Assembly (NCBI GenBank): GCA_024449915.1
Contig: JAMZAV010000098.1
Coordinates: 605,049-669,048, forward strand
From: Sweltsa coloradensis
Taxonomy: Eukaryota; Arthropoda; Insecta; Plecoptera; Chloroperlidae
Length of the DNA: 64,000 nt
Direction: 5' to 3'
Position numbers and translations under genes: made by a program. Shown here in pieces: positions 46,211 to 58,254 of the stretch. The notes beneath the pieces were generated by a model, which had not been told where the DNA came from, searched no databases, and saw only the letters and a program-made list of their open reading frames with translations. Within the stretch, counting starts at the first letter, position 1; every line of letters begins with the position of its first letter.

Positions 46211-47150
46211 TTAGTAATATTAATTGAAAGAGTAAACATTACATTTCATGCAGAAATGAATGAGTAGATTTTTTTTTTTGAGCAACTGTTTATTACTTTC
46301 AACGCATCATGACAACAAACTTAAGTAGGTGAAGGAAGTTTCACAGACTTATTTCCCAGATTTGCACCATAGATGTGGTCAGTTAAGGGGCAGGAACTTT
46401 TTTTATCGACTGAAAGTCATGACCGAATTTTGTCGAGATGCGACAAGCAGTGAATTTGTATCTTATAAACATCCAGACGGCGGTGTAGAGGGCGCTGGTG
46501 AAAATCCATGGAAACGATGTCACATTGTTTGATCGTTTGATCATGAAGTTAAATGTTTGATGGTAGTGAAGTGTTTTGCCAAAAAAGAAAAAAAAACGTG
46601 GAGAAGAAAACCCATCTAGAAAGGCCCAGTGCTCTAGACCCCAAGTCAAGACCGGTCGACGGACGAAAATATTTTAAATATTTAAAAATATTAACGTTAA
46701 AATAAAAAATGAATCATTTACTTGGGCATCAGAATTTGAAAAATTGGGCAAACCGTGTTATGAAAAACAGATGCACGCATCATCGAAGGATTTTGTTACA
46801 TGGTGATCATGGTAAGTCTTTTTCAAAATTATAATCACGCCGTGAGTTAATTCGTTCATTAGTGAGGTTAGGTTTAGGTCTTGCTACATCGGTTGAAGGG
46901 AAGGTTGCGAATGGCATATTATTCTGTCTTTAATCTCGATTCCCGAGCCCATACGTCGGGCTAAACACACCTAGCCTAGGTCTGCCGCTAATAGAATGTC
47001 AAATTGATGTGACAACCGTTGTGGAACAAATAGCTGAATGTTGTTTTAAGGTGGATAAAATAATCATGATTGTTTATTCAAATGTGTCGAACCATGCATA
47101 TAGACACAGCATAAGTTTACTTCAAAACCCTTCATGTCTGAATGTCACCG
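46211..47150. other. Intergenic, no supported feature
   Basis: Frames at 46329-46532 (plus) and 46383-46649 (minus) overlap and show no recognised domain. A 47009-47371 frame enters the tandem array that follows. Confidence 0.35.
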
Positions 47151-48889
47151 TCCCCCGACTGGGCCCGGGTAGAATTGGCCCCGAGCATGGCTCTGCTCAA
47201 AAGACCACCTCGCCAACATCAGCTAGTAAGAGGGGAGTATATTACTCCCCGAAACTAGAGGCGAGCTCTGGCAATCGTCGTCGGAGAACCCTTCCCCTTC
47301 CCTTGACGACCTCTCCGACGACGACAATGACAACACGAACGATGACAAAGACGATGACGACCGCGACGTGAGAACACCCCCCCATTTCCCCCTTTGCCCG
47401 TGGCTGGTACTGACCAGCATAAGCCCCTCCTCCCCCACCCTTAGGCTAGAGTGGTGCATTATGACCTAACGGTTGACGCGCCCTTAATCCAAATAAACCC
47501 CCAATAAACCCCCGTCTGGGCCCGGGATAGAATTGGCCCAGAGCATAGCTCTGCTAATCGTAAAAGGCGATTCAAGAGAAAAAGTCCACCTCGCAAACAT
47601 CAGCTAGTATGAAGGGTAGTATTTAACTTCCCAAAAATAGAAGCGAGCTCTGGCAATCGTCTTCGGGGACCTTTCCCCCTTTCCCTTGACGACCCCCCGG
47701 TGACGATGACAATGACACAACGAACGATGACAAAGACGATGACGACCGCGACGTGAGAAACCCCCTTCCTCCCCTTACCCGTGGCTGGTTCTGACCAGCA
47801 TGGGCCCCTCCTCCCCACCCCCCCTTAGGCTAGAGTGGTGCATTATGACCTAACGGTTGACGCGTCCCTAAACAAAAAAAAAAAAAATCCCTTGACGACC
47901 CCCCCCCCCCCCCCCGGCGACTATGACAAAGACAATGACAACACGAACGATGACAAAGACGATGACCACGACGTGAAGACCCTTCTTCCTCCCATTTCCC
48001 GTGGCTGGTTCTGACCAGCATGGGCCCCTGCTCACCCCCCCCCCCTCCTTAGGCTAGAGTGGTGCATTATGACCTAACGGTTGACGCGTCCTTAAATCCA
48101 AATTAAACAAAAAAAAAACCTGGCAATCGTCGTCAGGGACCTTGCCCCCTTCCCCTTGACGACCCCCCGGCGACGATGACAATGACACAACGAACGATGA
48201 CAAAGACGATGACCACCGCGACGTGAGAAACCCCCCTTCCTCCACTTACCCGTGGCTGGTTCAGTGGTTCTGACCAGCTTGGGCCCCTCCTCCCCACCCC
48301 CCCTAGGCTAGAGTGGTGCATTATGATCTAACGGTTGACGCGTCCTTAATCCAAACCAAACCAAATAACCGTCACCGTGCCCCGAAAACGATCTGTGGGC
48401 CTAGCTAGACCTGGGTTATCGTGCCTATTTCCGTCTGGGCCAGGGTAGAATTGGCCTTAAGCATGGCTCTGCTAATCGTACAAGGCGATATAAGAGAAAG
48501 AGTCCGCCTCGCAAACATCAGCCAGTAAGAGAAGAGTAATATATTACTCCTCGAAACTAGAAGTTGGCTCTATTAAGAAGGGTAGTATATAACTCGCCTA
48601 ATCTAGAGGCGAGCTCTGGCGGTCGTCGCCGGGGAACGATCCCCTTCTCCTTGACAACCCCCGTCTGGGACCGTGGTAGAATTGGCACAGAGCTTGGCTC
48701 TGCTTATCGTAAAAGGCGATTCAAAAGAAAACGTCCACCTCGCAAACATCAGCTAGTATGAAGGGTAGTATTTGCACTCCCCGAAAATAGAGGCGAGCCC
48801 TGGCAATCATCGTCGTGGGACTTTGCCCCCTTCCCTTGACAACCCCTCAACGACGATGACGACAACGACACCACGAACTCGTAGAATGG

Positions 48890-49110
48890 ACTCATCTACC
48901 CGGAGGTGTAAACTTCGCAACGGTGTACCGTCTCTACCACCCCCGGGGCGGTACCGACCCGTTTTTTGGCGAAAATCTCGAGAAACAATGTAGTTATGCG
49001 GTCGAAACAAGGCTCATCGGAAGCGTCGGGACGTCACGCGTTAGAAAATTATACACACTGCCATGGGACTGCCGCCCCCGAGGGTGGACGAGAGATAGTT
49101 TGCCTCGCCG
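48890..49110. other. Foreign segment inside the GC-rich array
   Basis: Between two array units this part carries no array motif and has CG-rich text such as GGGCGGTACCGACCCG. Frames across it are short. Origin unknown. Confidence 0.4.
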
Positions 49111-49646
49111 AATCTAGAGGCAAGCTCTGGCGGTCGTCGACGGGGAACGTTCCCATTCTCCTTGACAACCCCCGTCTGGGCCCGGGGTAGAATTTGGAGC
49201 AGAGCTTGGCTCTGCTAATCGTAAAAGGCGATTCAAGAGAAAAAGTCCCTCCGCAAACATCAGCTAGTAAGAAGGGTAGTATATTACTCTTACGAATCTA
49301 GAGGCGAGCTCTGGCAATCGACGTCGGATACCTTTCCCCCTTCCCTTGACGACCCCCCACGACAATTACACCACAAACGATGACAAAGACAATGACGACC
49401 GCGACGTGAGAACCCCCTTTCATCCCCTACCCGTGACTGGTTCTGACCATGGGTCCCTCCTCCCATACCCCCTAGGTTAGAGTGGTGCATTATGACCTAA
49501 CGGTTGACGCGTCAAAACCAAGGAGGTAGGTTCCTTTCAATACGAGGCCCCAGCGCTGGAAGGTTCCTCCGTCGCATCGCGCGGCTGCCACCGATGACTC
49601 GGAATGAAGACGTCTACACTCAAGCCGGCGTTGTTGGTCTAACCAT

Positions 49647-49840
49647 ATGACTCGATACCCTCGCAGGGGCTTACGTGCAACGTCTTCACGCAGGTGGACG
49701 AGAAGAGCTTTACGTCCTCCCCCTCACACGTCCACGCGCCTTCAGCATCCGACTCGATACCCTCGCAGGGGCTTACGTGCAACGTCTTCACGGAGCTGGA
49801 CGAGAAGAGCTTTACGTCCTCCTCACACGTCCACGCGTCT
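49647..49840 (+). repeat. Two-copy repeat of about 105 bp that stays open in one frame
   Basis: Two copies (from about 49648 and 49751) encode DSIPSQGLTCNVFT followed by DEKSFTSS and HVHA in the same frame with few differences. The bases have GC-rich third positions. The frame then runs into the next array unit without a stop. It may be a fragment of a protein-coding exon captured by the array, but no gene is identified. Confidence 0.5.
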
Positions 49841-50247
49841 GGGCCCGGGGTAGAATTGGCCCAGAGCATGGCTCTGCTAATCGTAAAAGGCGATTCAAGA
49901 GAAAAAGTCCACCTCGCAAACATCAGCTAGTAAGAGTGGAGTATATTATACTCCCCGAAACTAGAGGCGAGCTCTGGCAATCGTCGTCGGGGACCTTGCT
50001 CCCTTCCTTTGACGACCCCCCGGCGACGATGACAATGACACAACGAACGATGACAAAGACGATGACGACCGCGACGTGAGAAACCCCCCTTCCTCCCCTT
50101 ACCCGTGGCTGGTTCTGACCAGCATAGGCTCCTCCTCCCCACCCCCTTAGGCTAGAGTGGTGCATTATGACCTAACGGCTGACGCGTCCTTAATCCAAAT
50201 AAAATAAACAAATATTATTTATATTACATATATAGCCTATATTATTT

Positions 50248-51062
<815 letters not shown>

Positions 51063-51368
51063 CCTTACCTTACCAAAACCCCCCTTACCCCCTCCCCCTA
51101 ACCTCCCCCTAACTCCCCAAACCTAACCTAACTCATATTGGTCCGGATAATGAACAAGTGTTCCAAAGGAGTACGCACGGGTCCACGGGGCAAAATATGC
51201 ACACTAAGGATCCATTATAAATAATCCATTCCATTCGGTGCAGTAACGAGAGCGTACGTGGTTTGTAAACGGTCTGAGAGATCTACAGGCCTATGGCTGT
51301 AAGTTTCGTTTTAGGCCTAATCGTGTGTTTGTGAATTACTGTGTACTTTTTCTTTCTCTCTCTCTGAA

Positions 51369-52211
51369 ATGACGAAAGTTAAAACAAGAAGTAAGAAAAA
51401 CGAAGACGGTGATCAGGATAGTCCGAGTGTAGACAAAGGTGCAGGGAGTTTCGTTTTCGCGGACTTTGACGTTATCTCGCAACAGTTGGAAAGCATTCAA
51501 GAAGATGCCTCGGGATTCCAGACTTTGGCCTCGGCAGTGAAAATGTTGATTGCGCCAATGACTGAAATTAGCAAATTTTGCAAAAAACAAGATCTTATGC
51601 TTGGTGAGTCGATAAATGCTAATCAACGTCTGTCTGAGAAAATAGATACTCTCTTAGCTGAGCTTAGTTCGTGTAAGAAAGAAAATAAAGAACTGAAAGA
51701 CGAAAATATACGCCTCGCATCCCAAGTCAACGATCTCGAGCAATATTCGAGAAATTATAATATTGAGGTACAGGGTGTTCCGGCAACTCCAGGAGAAGAT
51801 ACGTATTCAATAGTGAAGATTATTGCTGACGTGATAGGCAGTGATATCACCACTGACGACATCGAGTATTGTCATAGACTTCGGGTCACAGATGCAACCG
51901 AGGATAAGCCTGCGCCCATTGTTGCCAAGTTCTACTCGCGCCGTGTGAAGGAGGATATCTTGGACCAGAAAAAGAGAAAAAAGAAGCTAAGTGCTAAGGA
52001 AATTGGGTTCCCTACGTCGAAAAATATTTGTTTACATCAACGAACATCTCACTAAGGTAAACAAACTTTGTATTGGTTAGCACGTAACAAGAGAAAGCAG
52101 GGATACAAGTTTGCCTGGACTAAGGGCGGCAAAGTTTTCCTCCGTGAAGACGAACAATCACCCGTCATATTAATAAGGAGTGAAACTGACATTCCGCCTG
52201 TGGTGTCTTAG
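51369..52211 (+). pseudogene. LINE ORF1 (nucleic-acid-binding chaperone), frameshifted near its end
   Basis: The intact part is 228 codons (51369-52055). It starts with a short basic segment, has a coiled coil at about residues 75-120 (heptads in ENKELKDENIRLASQVNDLE), then SRNYNIEVQGVP, an IEYCHRLR motif and a basic KRKKKLSAKE region. These are typical of ORF1 proteins in arthropod and other invertebrate LINEs. After 52023 the expected C-terminal tail (INEHLT, then LARNKRKQGYKFAW) continues in other frames to a stop near 52211, interrupted by a frameshift and an in-frame TAG near 52078. In a live element ORF1 would bind the RNA with ORF2. The start ATG is the first in frame. Confidence 0.8.
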
Positions 52212-52270
52212 TGTGTTTGTTTGCCAGTGTGTGCCTAACTGAATGGAGATTTGGGAAGAGTTAGATAACA

Positions 52271-53404
52271 GTGATACTATTGACTGTACTTATATCGATG
52301 GACATTAGTGGTTGGTATGCGGGCGGTGACCGTGGTTTGTCAATCATCTCGAAAATTATTCACATAAACATTCGATCTATAAATAAACATTGGGACGAGT
52401 TGTGTTGTATTTTGCAAGATGTCATAGGGTTAATCGATGTTATAGTTATAAGTGAAATTTCTAATTGTGACGTAAATTTATATAATTTGCAAGGGTATAG
52501 CAAAATATCAAAGCAAAGGTTAAGCAAACTTGGTGGGGGTTTACTTGTATTTGTCAGGGAAACAGTGAAATTTGTTGAGATAAACGTTGATTTTGTGCAT
52601 GCAGAAGCGCTATGCGGTACGATTTACCTCAATGATGTGTGTGTTTATTTGTTAGCTCTGTATCGTCCTCCTAATTGTAGTCGCTTAAGATTTATTGAAG
52701 AATTAGATGTGTTTTTAGAAAAAAACATTGGTGCTAATGGGATCATAATAGGAGATATAAATATTAACTTGCTTGATACTTTGGACAGGAACACTGCAAT
52801 TTATGAAGACGTGTTGGCAGCATGTGGCTTCATTAAATGTATAAATAAAAGTACACGCGAAGAGTATAAGTCAGGTAGGTTTGTATCATCTTGTATTGAT
52901 CATATTTACCTGCGCGGAAGATACTCATTATGCAACTCCGCTATCCTTACTACTAAAGTATCTGACCACTATATGGTGCTTACATGCGTTCAATTTATAG
53001 GAAGGTCTCTTAACGTGGTTTTGCAAAATAAAAACTTGATAAGTGATCAAGTTCCTCTCTCAATTAAGTTGAATGAAAGAACATTAAAAAATTATTTGTC
53101 TCGTATCAATTGGAACTATGTTTGCGACAATGATAATCCTGAGGAAATTTACACAAAAATATGCGGAGAGTTTTCAAAAGCTTACGACAAATCTACTTTT
53201 AGGAGTAAGAATGTTTCCAGACCAAGAGAAAGGCCTCGCAAAATATGGGTCACCGACGACCTTGTTATTATGACAAAAAGACGAGATAAACTTTTTAAAG
53301 ATTGGAAAAATTGTAGAGACTTTGGCGAAAAAAAATCCCGTCTAAGAGAAGAGTACAATACTTACAGAAATAGAGTAATAAAGAAATCAATAAAGCAAAG
53401 ATAA
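52271..53404 (+). pseudogene. LINE ORF2, AP-type endonuclease part
   Basis: This frame covers 377 codons. Endonuclease motifs appear in the usual order: HINIRSINKHWDEL near residues 31-44, a DVIVISE segment near residue 55 (family: SET), GGGLLVFVR, LYRPPN, IIGDININL (family: GDFN), SCIDHI (family: D-H) and SDHYM (family: SDH). The catalytic Asp and His positions are retained, but the conserved Thr after Ser-Glu is replaced (SEIS). Translation could start at 52271 or at the ATG near 52301. The frame is lost at 53404, upstream of RT; the reading continues in another frame (about 53381-53641). Confidence 0.85.
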
Positions 53405-55243
53405 AGTTTTACCGTAATTTAATATTCAATGCGAGAGGAGATGTAAAAGGAACGTGGCAAATTATTAATCAAATCACTGGAAAAAAGAAACGTATTTCAG
53501 TTGATGACGTGATATCTAAATATTTATGTAAAGACGTGAATACGAACTTAGTCGTTAATCATTTTGTTAACTCTTTTTTTGACGAGATAAGTACATTGAA
53601 ACATGATTGCAACATTGAAAACATTTCAGCGTGCACGCAATGAAAATATTCAAGTGAATCATTCGTTCTTCATGAAACCAGTTACTCTTACTAATATGAG
53701 AGCAATGATCGATTCTCTGAATGTAAATAAACAGCCGGGTGTTGATAGTATACGTGTTCTAGATCTTCAATTTGTCAATGCTTCTATTGCTCCTGTTTTG
53801 GCTGTATTGATAAACAAATCTATTGAGACCGGTATCATTCCTAAGCGACTCAAAAAAGCAATTATTAAACCTATATATAAGAAGGGTGACCATAAAGTTT
53901 ACTCAAATTATAGGCCTATAGCTATATTACCAAGTATTGAGAAACTCTTAGAAAGGCATGTTGCTAACAACTTGGTGGAGTACTTAAATAAACATGGGAT
54001 TCTGAATAGTAAACAGTTTGGTTTTCAAAAAGGAAAAAGTACCTCTACCCTGTTATTAGAGTTCTCTAATTTTGTAAATTCTAAATTAAACGACAATATG
54101 CACATTCTTTTTTTTTTTTTTTTTTTAGTAAAGCATTTGACACGATAAACCACCAGAAACTTCTACAAGCTTTAGAGTCCATTGGCATTCGTGGTATTGC
54201 GTTGGATTGTTTAGAAACTATCTTACTGATAGATTCATGAAGTGCATGTAAATGGCCACGTTAGTGAAGAAAAACATTGTGATTCTGGAGTCCCCAGGGG
54301 TCTATATTGGGACCTACGTTATTTTTGATATATGTTAACTTTATGTCAAAATGTCTTATATATTGCTTTATATTTTCTTATGCTGACGATACTGTTTTAC
54401 TCGCGGTGCATTTTAATATTCGTGTTGCGCATGCTATGCTACAGTCTGACTTTAACAGTCTTTTACGTTGGAATCACGATAAAAAAACTAGTAATTAACT
54501 CTTCTAAAACCAAAATTGTACATATATGCACACCCCACAACCACGAAAAAGATTTTCCAATTAATATTATCTATCACGATTTCAACTGCATTCATACTAT
54601 GGCTGAATTGACCGATTGTGAATGTAGTGGGAAAATTGAGTGTGTAAATACTTATGAGTACCTGGGATTAACTGTAGATATACACTTTTCGTGGAAATAT
54701 CATATTGATAAATTATGTAACAGACTACGCTCTTGCTCCTCTCGGCTTTATATTCTAAAACATGAATTACCTTTTTTCTTATTTAGAACCGTGTATCAAT
54801 CCATAGCCGAATCTTTGATTTTGTATGGCATTTTAGCTTGGGGCAATGCTTCGCGGTGTCACATTCAAAGGGTTGAAGATTTACAAATAAAATGTTAAAA
54901 ATGGTAATGTGTGACTTTAAAACCGATTCTGAACTCTCCCGTAAACAAATATTTTTCTTTTTGTAATGTGCTGCCAATATCTTCATTGTTTATATATAGA
55001 TTTATATTACATTTCTATTTTAAATCACATTTCAAGATTCCGTTAGACTCATGCAAGGATACAAGGCTAAAAGTGGCGGGGGCATTCAAAATTCCCAATT
55101 TTAACCAACAAATATGGCCAACGTTCACTTCTTACTCGTTCCTTCTACGTTCAACTTGATGCCCTCCTCACTGAAAACCTTGTCTAACATTTCAAAAATT
55201 AAAACTGAACTAAAATCTTATCTTCTTTCTGACACCTTTTGAC
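53405..55243 (+). pseudogene. LINE ORF2, reverse transcriptase part, multiply frameshifted
   Basis: The linker frame runs to about 53641, then 53603-54148 carries the RT N-terminal motifs (NKQPGVDSI, KRLKKAIIKPIYKKGD, YRPIAILPSIEK, KQFGFQKGKST). Motif A (FSKAFDTINHQK) is near 54128-54163 in another frame, preceded by a run of about 17 T. Motif B (GVPRG then ILGPTLF) near 54287-54320 straddles a frameshift. Motif C, YADDT, lies at 54379-54393. The C-terminal part runs 54491-54895 and then, after another shift, to a stop near 55243. About six breaks are present. Active-site Asp residues of motifs A and C are still visible, but the protein is not continuous. Confidence 0.85.
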
Positions 55244-55612
55244 AATGTTTTCCGATTTATTTATTTATTTTTCTAAGCTTTTTGTTCTTTTTCCGTAATT
55301 TTTTTAGATTTCACAAATTAACTGAATATGTCATGCAACCAAATGCAACCATAGTATTTATACATACATGTTTTTCATGTTAATTTTGGTTATATGTTCC
55401 GTTCTCTGTATTGTCACCATCTTAAATAATTTATAAATTGTCTCTACCCCACAGTTAAGCCTTTTTCAGGCTTTGTGGGTTTTTTGATTATATTCTTGTT
55501 AGATTTATTTCTGTAGGCCTATGTAACATTAATTATTTATTTGTACAATTTTGCTATGTTGTATGAGTCATGTATGTTCTATGTTTCTATGACAATAAAA
55601 ATAAAAAAATTG

Positions 55613-56449
55613 TAAAAGGGCTCAAAAAGGAAGACTTTAGGGCCTAGTAGCGAATTCAAATTTGAAGACTGGATATGCAAGGAGTGTATGAGTGAATGCT
55701 CATTGGGTAAGGTGGGGGCAGCCTGAGCTTGATAGTGTTGTATGCTTGCCTGCAGGGTCCACTAGATACTTATGCTAAGCTGCTGTAAGCTGGGTCTTAT
55801 GTAAACAAACCGCCATTTTATATCTTAGCGTGTGTTTTAAAAAATAATCTGGAGCGCTCCGAACACGCTCTGTAATATTATCCGTAGCCGAATGTGCTAT
55901 ATTTTTGTTTTGTTTTGACAGATCATGGACAGCAAGGATTTGGCATTGTTTTGTGGATTATTAATATTATTACTTTTGTATTAAGCTAGATTGTAGTTAC
56001 AACTCCACGATAAAAGATTGTGTGTGCATAAGCCTAGGCTAGCTAGACTTTGTGTGGGATTTTTCATAGACCAAGGCCTAGACCTAGACCTTACCCAATA
56101 AAGCGTTTTTGTAGCTAGGCCCCTAGGCATAAGTCGTCTTCGTAGAGCTTAGGTATGGTGGTTAACTGCGTTCTTAGGCCTAGCCCTAGGCTTAGAAGTT
56201 CAAGTTTGATTAAAATGAATCATTAGGTTTTGGTTAATACATGGTGCAAGTATGGCTTGGGCACAGCTTTATCTCACCAACCACATCAATGCTGTTTGCC
56301 TCGGGCCCCAATATTCATTATGCAAATGAAAAATGAGATATGAAGTTGAAAGATATTAAAATTATTTACATCTAATAATCAAAAATATATAAGTAGTAGA
56401 CTATTTATGTATTTATTGCATTCAAATGTGCAACCGATTACAAAAATTG
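55613..56449. other. Intergenic rich in AGGCCTAGG-type motifs
   Basis: Positions about 56020-56210 are dense in CCTAGGC/GGCCTAG words, a low-complexity feature seen in several invertebrate genomes. Nothing else is supported. Confidence 0.45.
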
Positions 56450-56457
56450 ATGTCCAG

Positions 56458-56935
56458 CAAGGAGGTATGAATAATGTAAGGAGACAGCATGTCGCCGTCA
56501 AAACCATAGCCACTTTGAACGACAATGGTGGTGCGCGAAAGCCTCGAACCCAAAGCAAGGTCGTCGGTATTATTAGAGCTCATTGTCAAAGCTATGAACA
56601 TTCCAAAACAAACAAAAACGCAGCACATCAACAAAAATTAAATTTCAACTCTTTATTATTCATTCTCATATTGATACAAGAGTTTTATCAATGTTTCAAG
56701 TATAATATCAGCTGTTCTAGTGCCGTCGATGGTAGTCGCCATATTGGTCAGCACCAACGAGAAGAAGTAAATACTGCGAAAAACTCTATGTTTTAGTAGC
56801 CGCCATATTGGTCAGCACCAACGAGAAGCAGCAAATACTGCGAAAAACTCGATCAGAGACGTTCAAAACGGCCACGTTCATTTGTACAGCCACAGATAGC
56901 GCATGCTGTCTCCTTACATTATTCATACCTCCTTG
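56458..56935. mobile_element. hAT-like MITE with exact 8-bp target duplication
   Basis: The ends are CAAGGAGGTATGAATAATG and its inverted complement, with arms of about 34 bp. Both sides are flanked by ATGTCCAG (56450-56457 and 56936-56943). The interior has two tandem copies of about 75 bp (from about 56725 and 56801) sharing CATATTGGTCAGCACCAACG. The 8-bp duplication fits hAT or related superfamilies. The 129-codon frame over it (56407-56796) crosses the arms and is not a gene. Confidence 0.88.
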
Positions 56936-57119
56936 ATGTCCAGCTGCAGGTTGCGTTTGTTTACAAAATCTCTGTAAGGTCCGTTGGATAATGTGTACGC
57001 GAGCTCAGTAGACACATTATCAAGTGGGCCTTGACTTCAAGATATAAAATGGCGCTAATACATTGTGGAAGTACAAGCGAAGACCCACCTTACAGCAGCT
57101 GTTAAGTATATAGTGGACC

Positions 57120-57910
57120 CTGCTTGCCTGGAGATATTAACAAGGCTGTGGTCAAACTAGTGCATAGTGAGGGAAATCCGCGATTAGGTAAAACCATGTT
57201 AAAGGAAATTTTCATTAATAATGTGAGAAATAGGAAGTTGTATCAAATGAGGATCAAAAAGAGGAAAACTAGAAAAGGCAATGAGCTCATGAGGCTGAAA
57301 TTAGAAGATTTGACAGTTAGGATGAATAAGATGGAAAGTGTTGCTTAGGACGGCTTATCCGATAGTGTGTTATCTGCAAAGTTTGATCAAACGGATAGAT
57401 TAGGAAGAATTAGGAAGATGAAACAAGTCTATGAGAACGAAATTCGAAGAAATGAGGAGAGTGTTAATGGAGAATGATAACGAGGACGAAAAGAAATTAA
57501 ACCGCCTTGAAGACATGATACAAGTAGGAATTCTAATGGCTCATGAAAAACAAGACTGAGGAATGTAGGTCTCCAAAGACTGAGCTGGAAAAAGTTCGTA
57601 TGCAAGTGTGTAATAGTGTTTTAAATTGTGACGCAAACAGTTTAGTTCCATCAAGGCCTATGTGTCAAGTAGACCTACCGGCTAATAATCAGGAAGTAGT
57701 ATCAATGACTAACGAAGAAATACAAGGACAGGGTGAGAAGCAAACAAGAAATTAGAAGCACAATGACATCGTAAGCATCAGCAAGATACCAGACATCACG
57801 ACAACTGAAAGAATAGATACGCGGATGAAGAATGGAGGATGAGGTTTGGATCTAGTAGTTTTGGGGGATTCAATGTTAAGAGGTGCTGGAGGTTACTGTC
57901 TGAGTAGGGA
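57120..57910 (+). pseudogene. Possible remnant of a retroelement ORF1-like gene
   Basis: A frame at 57124-57348 (74 codons) is rich in Lys, Arg, Met and Leu and could form a coiled coil (NELMRLKLEDLTVRMNKMES). Frames continue in pieces. Near 57848-57885 the DNA encodes DLVVLGDSMLRGAG, resembling the Gly-Asp-Ser block of the esterase-like domain in some LINE ORF1 proteins. Several stops and shifts intervene. The relation between the pieces is inference. Confidence 0.4.
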
Positions 57911-57914
57911 GGGG

Positions 57915-58216
57915 ATATCCCACACATAACAAAAACTTGTAAAAATACAGCCAAACCTTACACACCCAAAAGAAATGAGATCTAAAAAAAGGGCCAAGCT
58001 CATCTACCCTTCCACATTTGCGCATTCTTAATTCATAAACGTACACTGTCCCGTAACAACATCCTTAAAAAGCTTGGCAAACTAGAATTTGCAACTATTA
58101 ATTTAATTGTTATAGTTCATCCAAATTCTTTTTTTCTAATTGGATGAGCGTAGCGAGCGAAGCGAGTGAAGCGAAGACTTCAATTTCACTGACCCCCCAA
58201 AAAATTTAGCTCGGGT

Positions 58217-58254
<38 letters not shown>

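Larger units (their letters stand above)
47150..50200 (+). repeat. GC-rich array of about 350-bp SINE-like repeats
   Basis: Unit starts (GTCTGGGCCCGGGGTAGAA type) are at about 47155, 47512, 48432, 48660, 49171 and 49836. Unit ends (GGTTGACGCGTCC, then AATCCAAATAAA) are near 47474, 47863, 48090, 48340, 49510 and 50187. Each full unit has a palindromic AGAGCATGGCTCT, TCGTAAAAGGCGATTCAAG, a GACGATGACAATGAC tract and an A-rich tail. The short tail and a weak pol III-like A/B box arrangement suggest a SINE. A start-to-finish ORF is kept in several units (RKRRFKRK then MTKTMTTAT), but it ends within each unit. Some units are truncated (47886-48093, 48119-48350). Confidence 0.75.
51240..55612 (+). 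mobile_element. Nearly full-length non-LTR retrotransposon (LINE)
   Basis: The order is 5' UTR, ORF1, ORF2 (AP-type endonuclease, then reverse transcriptase), 3' UTR and an AATAAAAATAAAAAA tail ending near 55612. No RNase H domain is seen. The architecture fits the CR1/jockey-like group, but I cannot place the clade. Frameshifts and stops make this copy inactive. The 5' boundary is approximate and I found no target duplication. Confidence 0.85.

Noticed and set aside
46383..46649. Transposase fragment near 46.4-46.7 kb
   Set aside because: The basic text near 46580 looked mariner-like at first, but no catalytic motif or inverted ends could be found.
47150..50200. CRISPR array or bacterial contamination suggested by regular GC-rich repeats
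   Set aside because: Units are about 350 bp with A-rich tails and no short repeat/spacer pattern; flanking sequence is animal-type repeat DNA.
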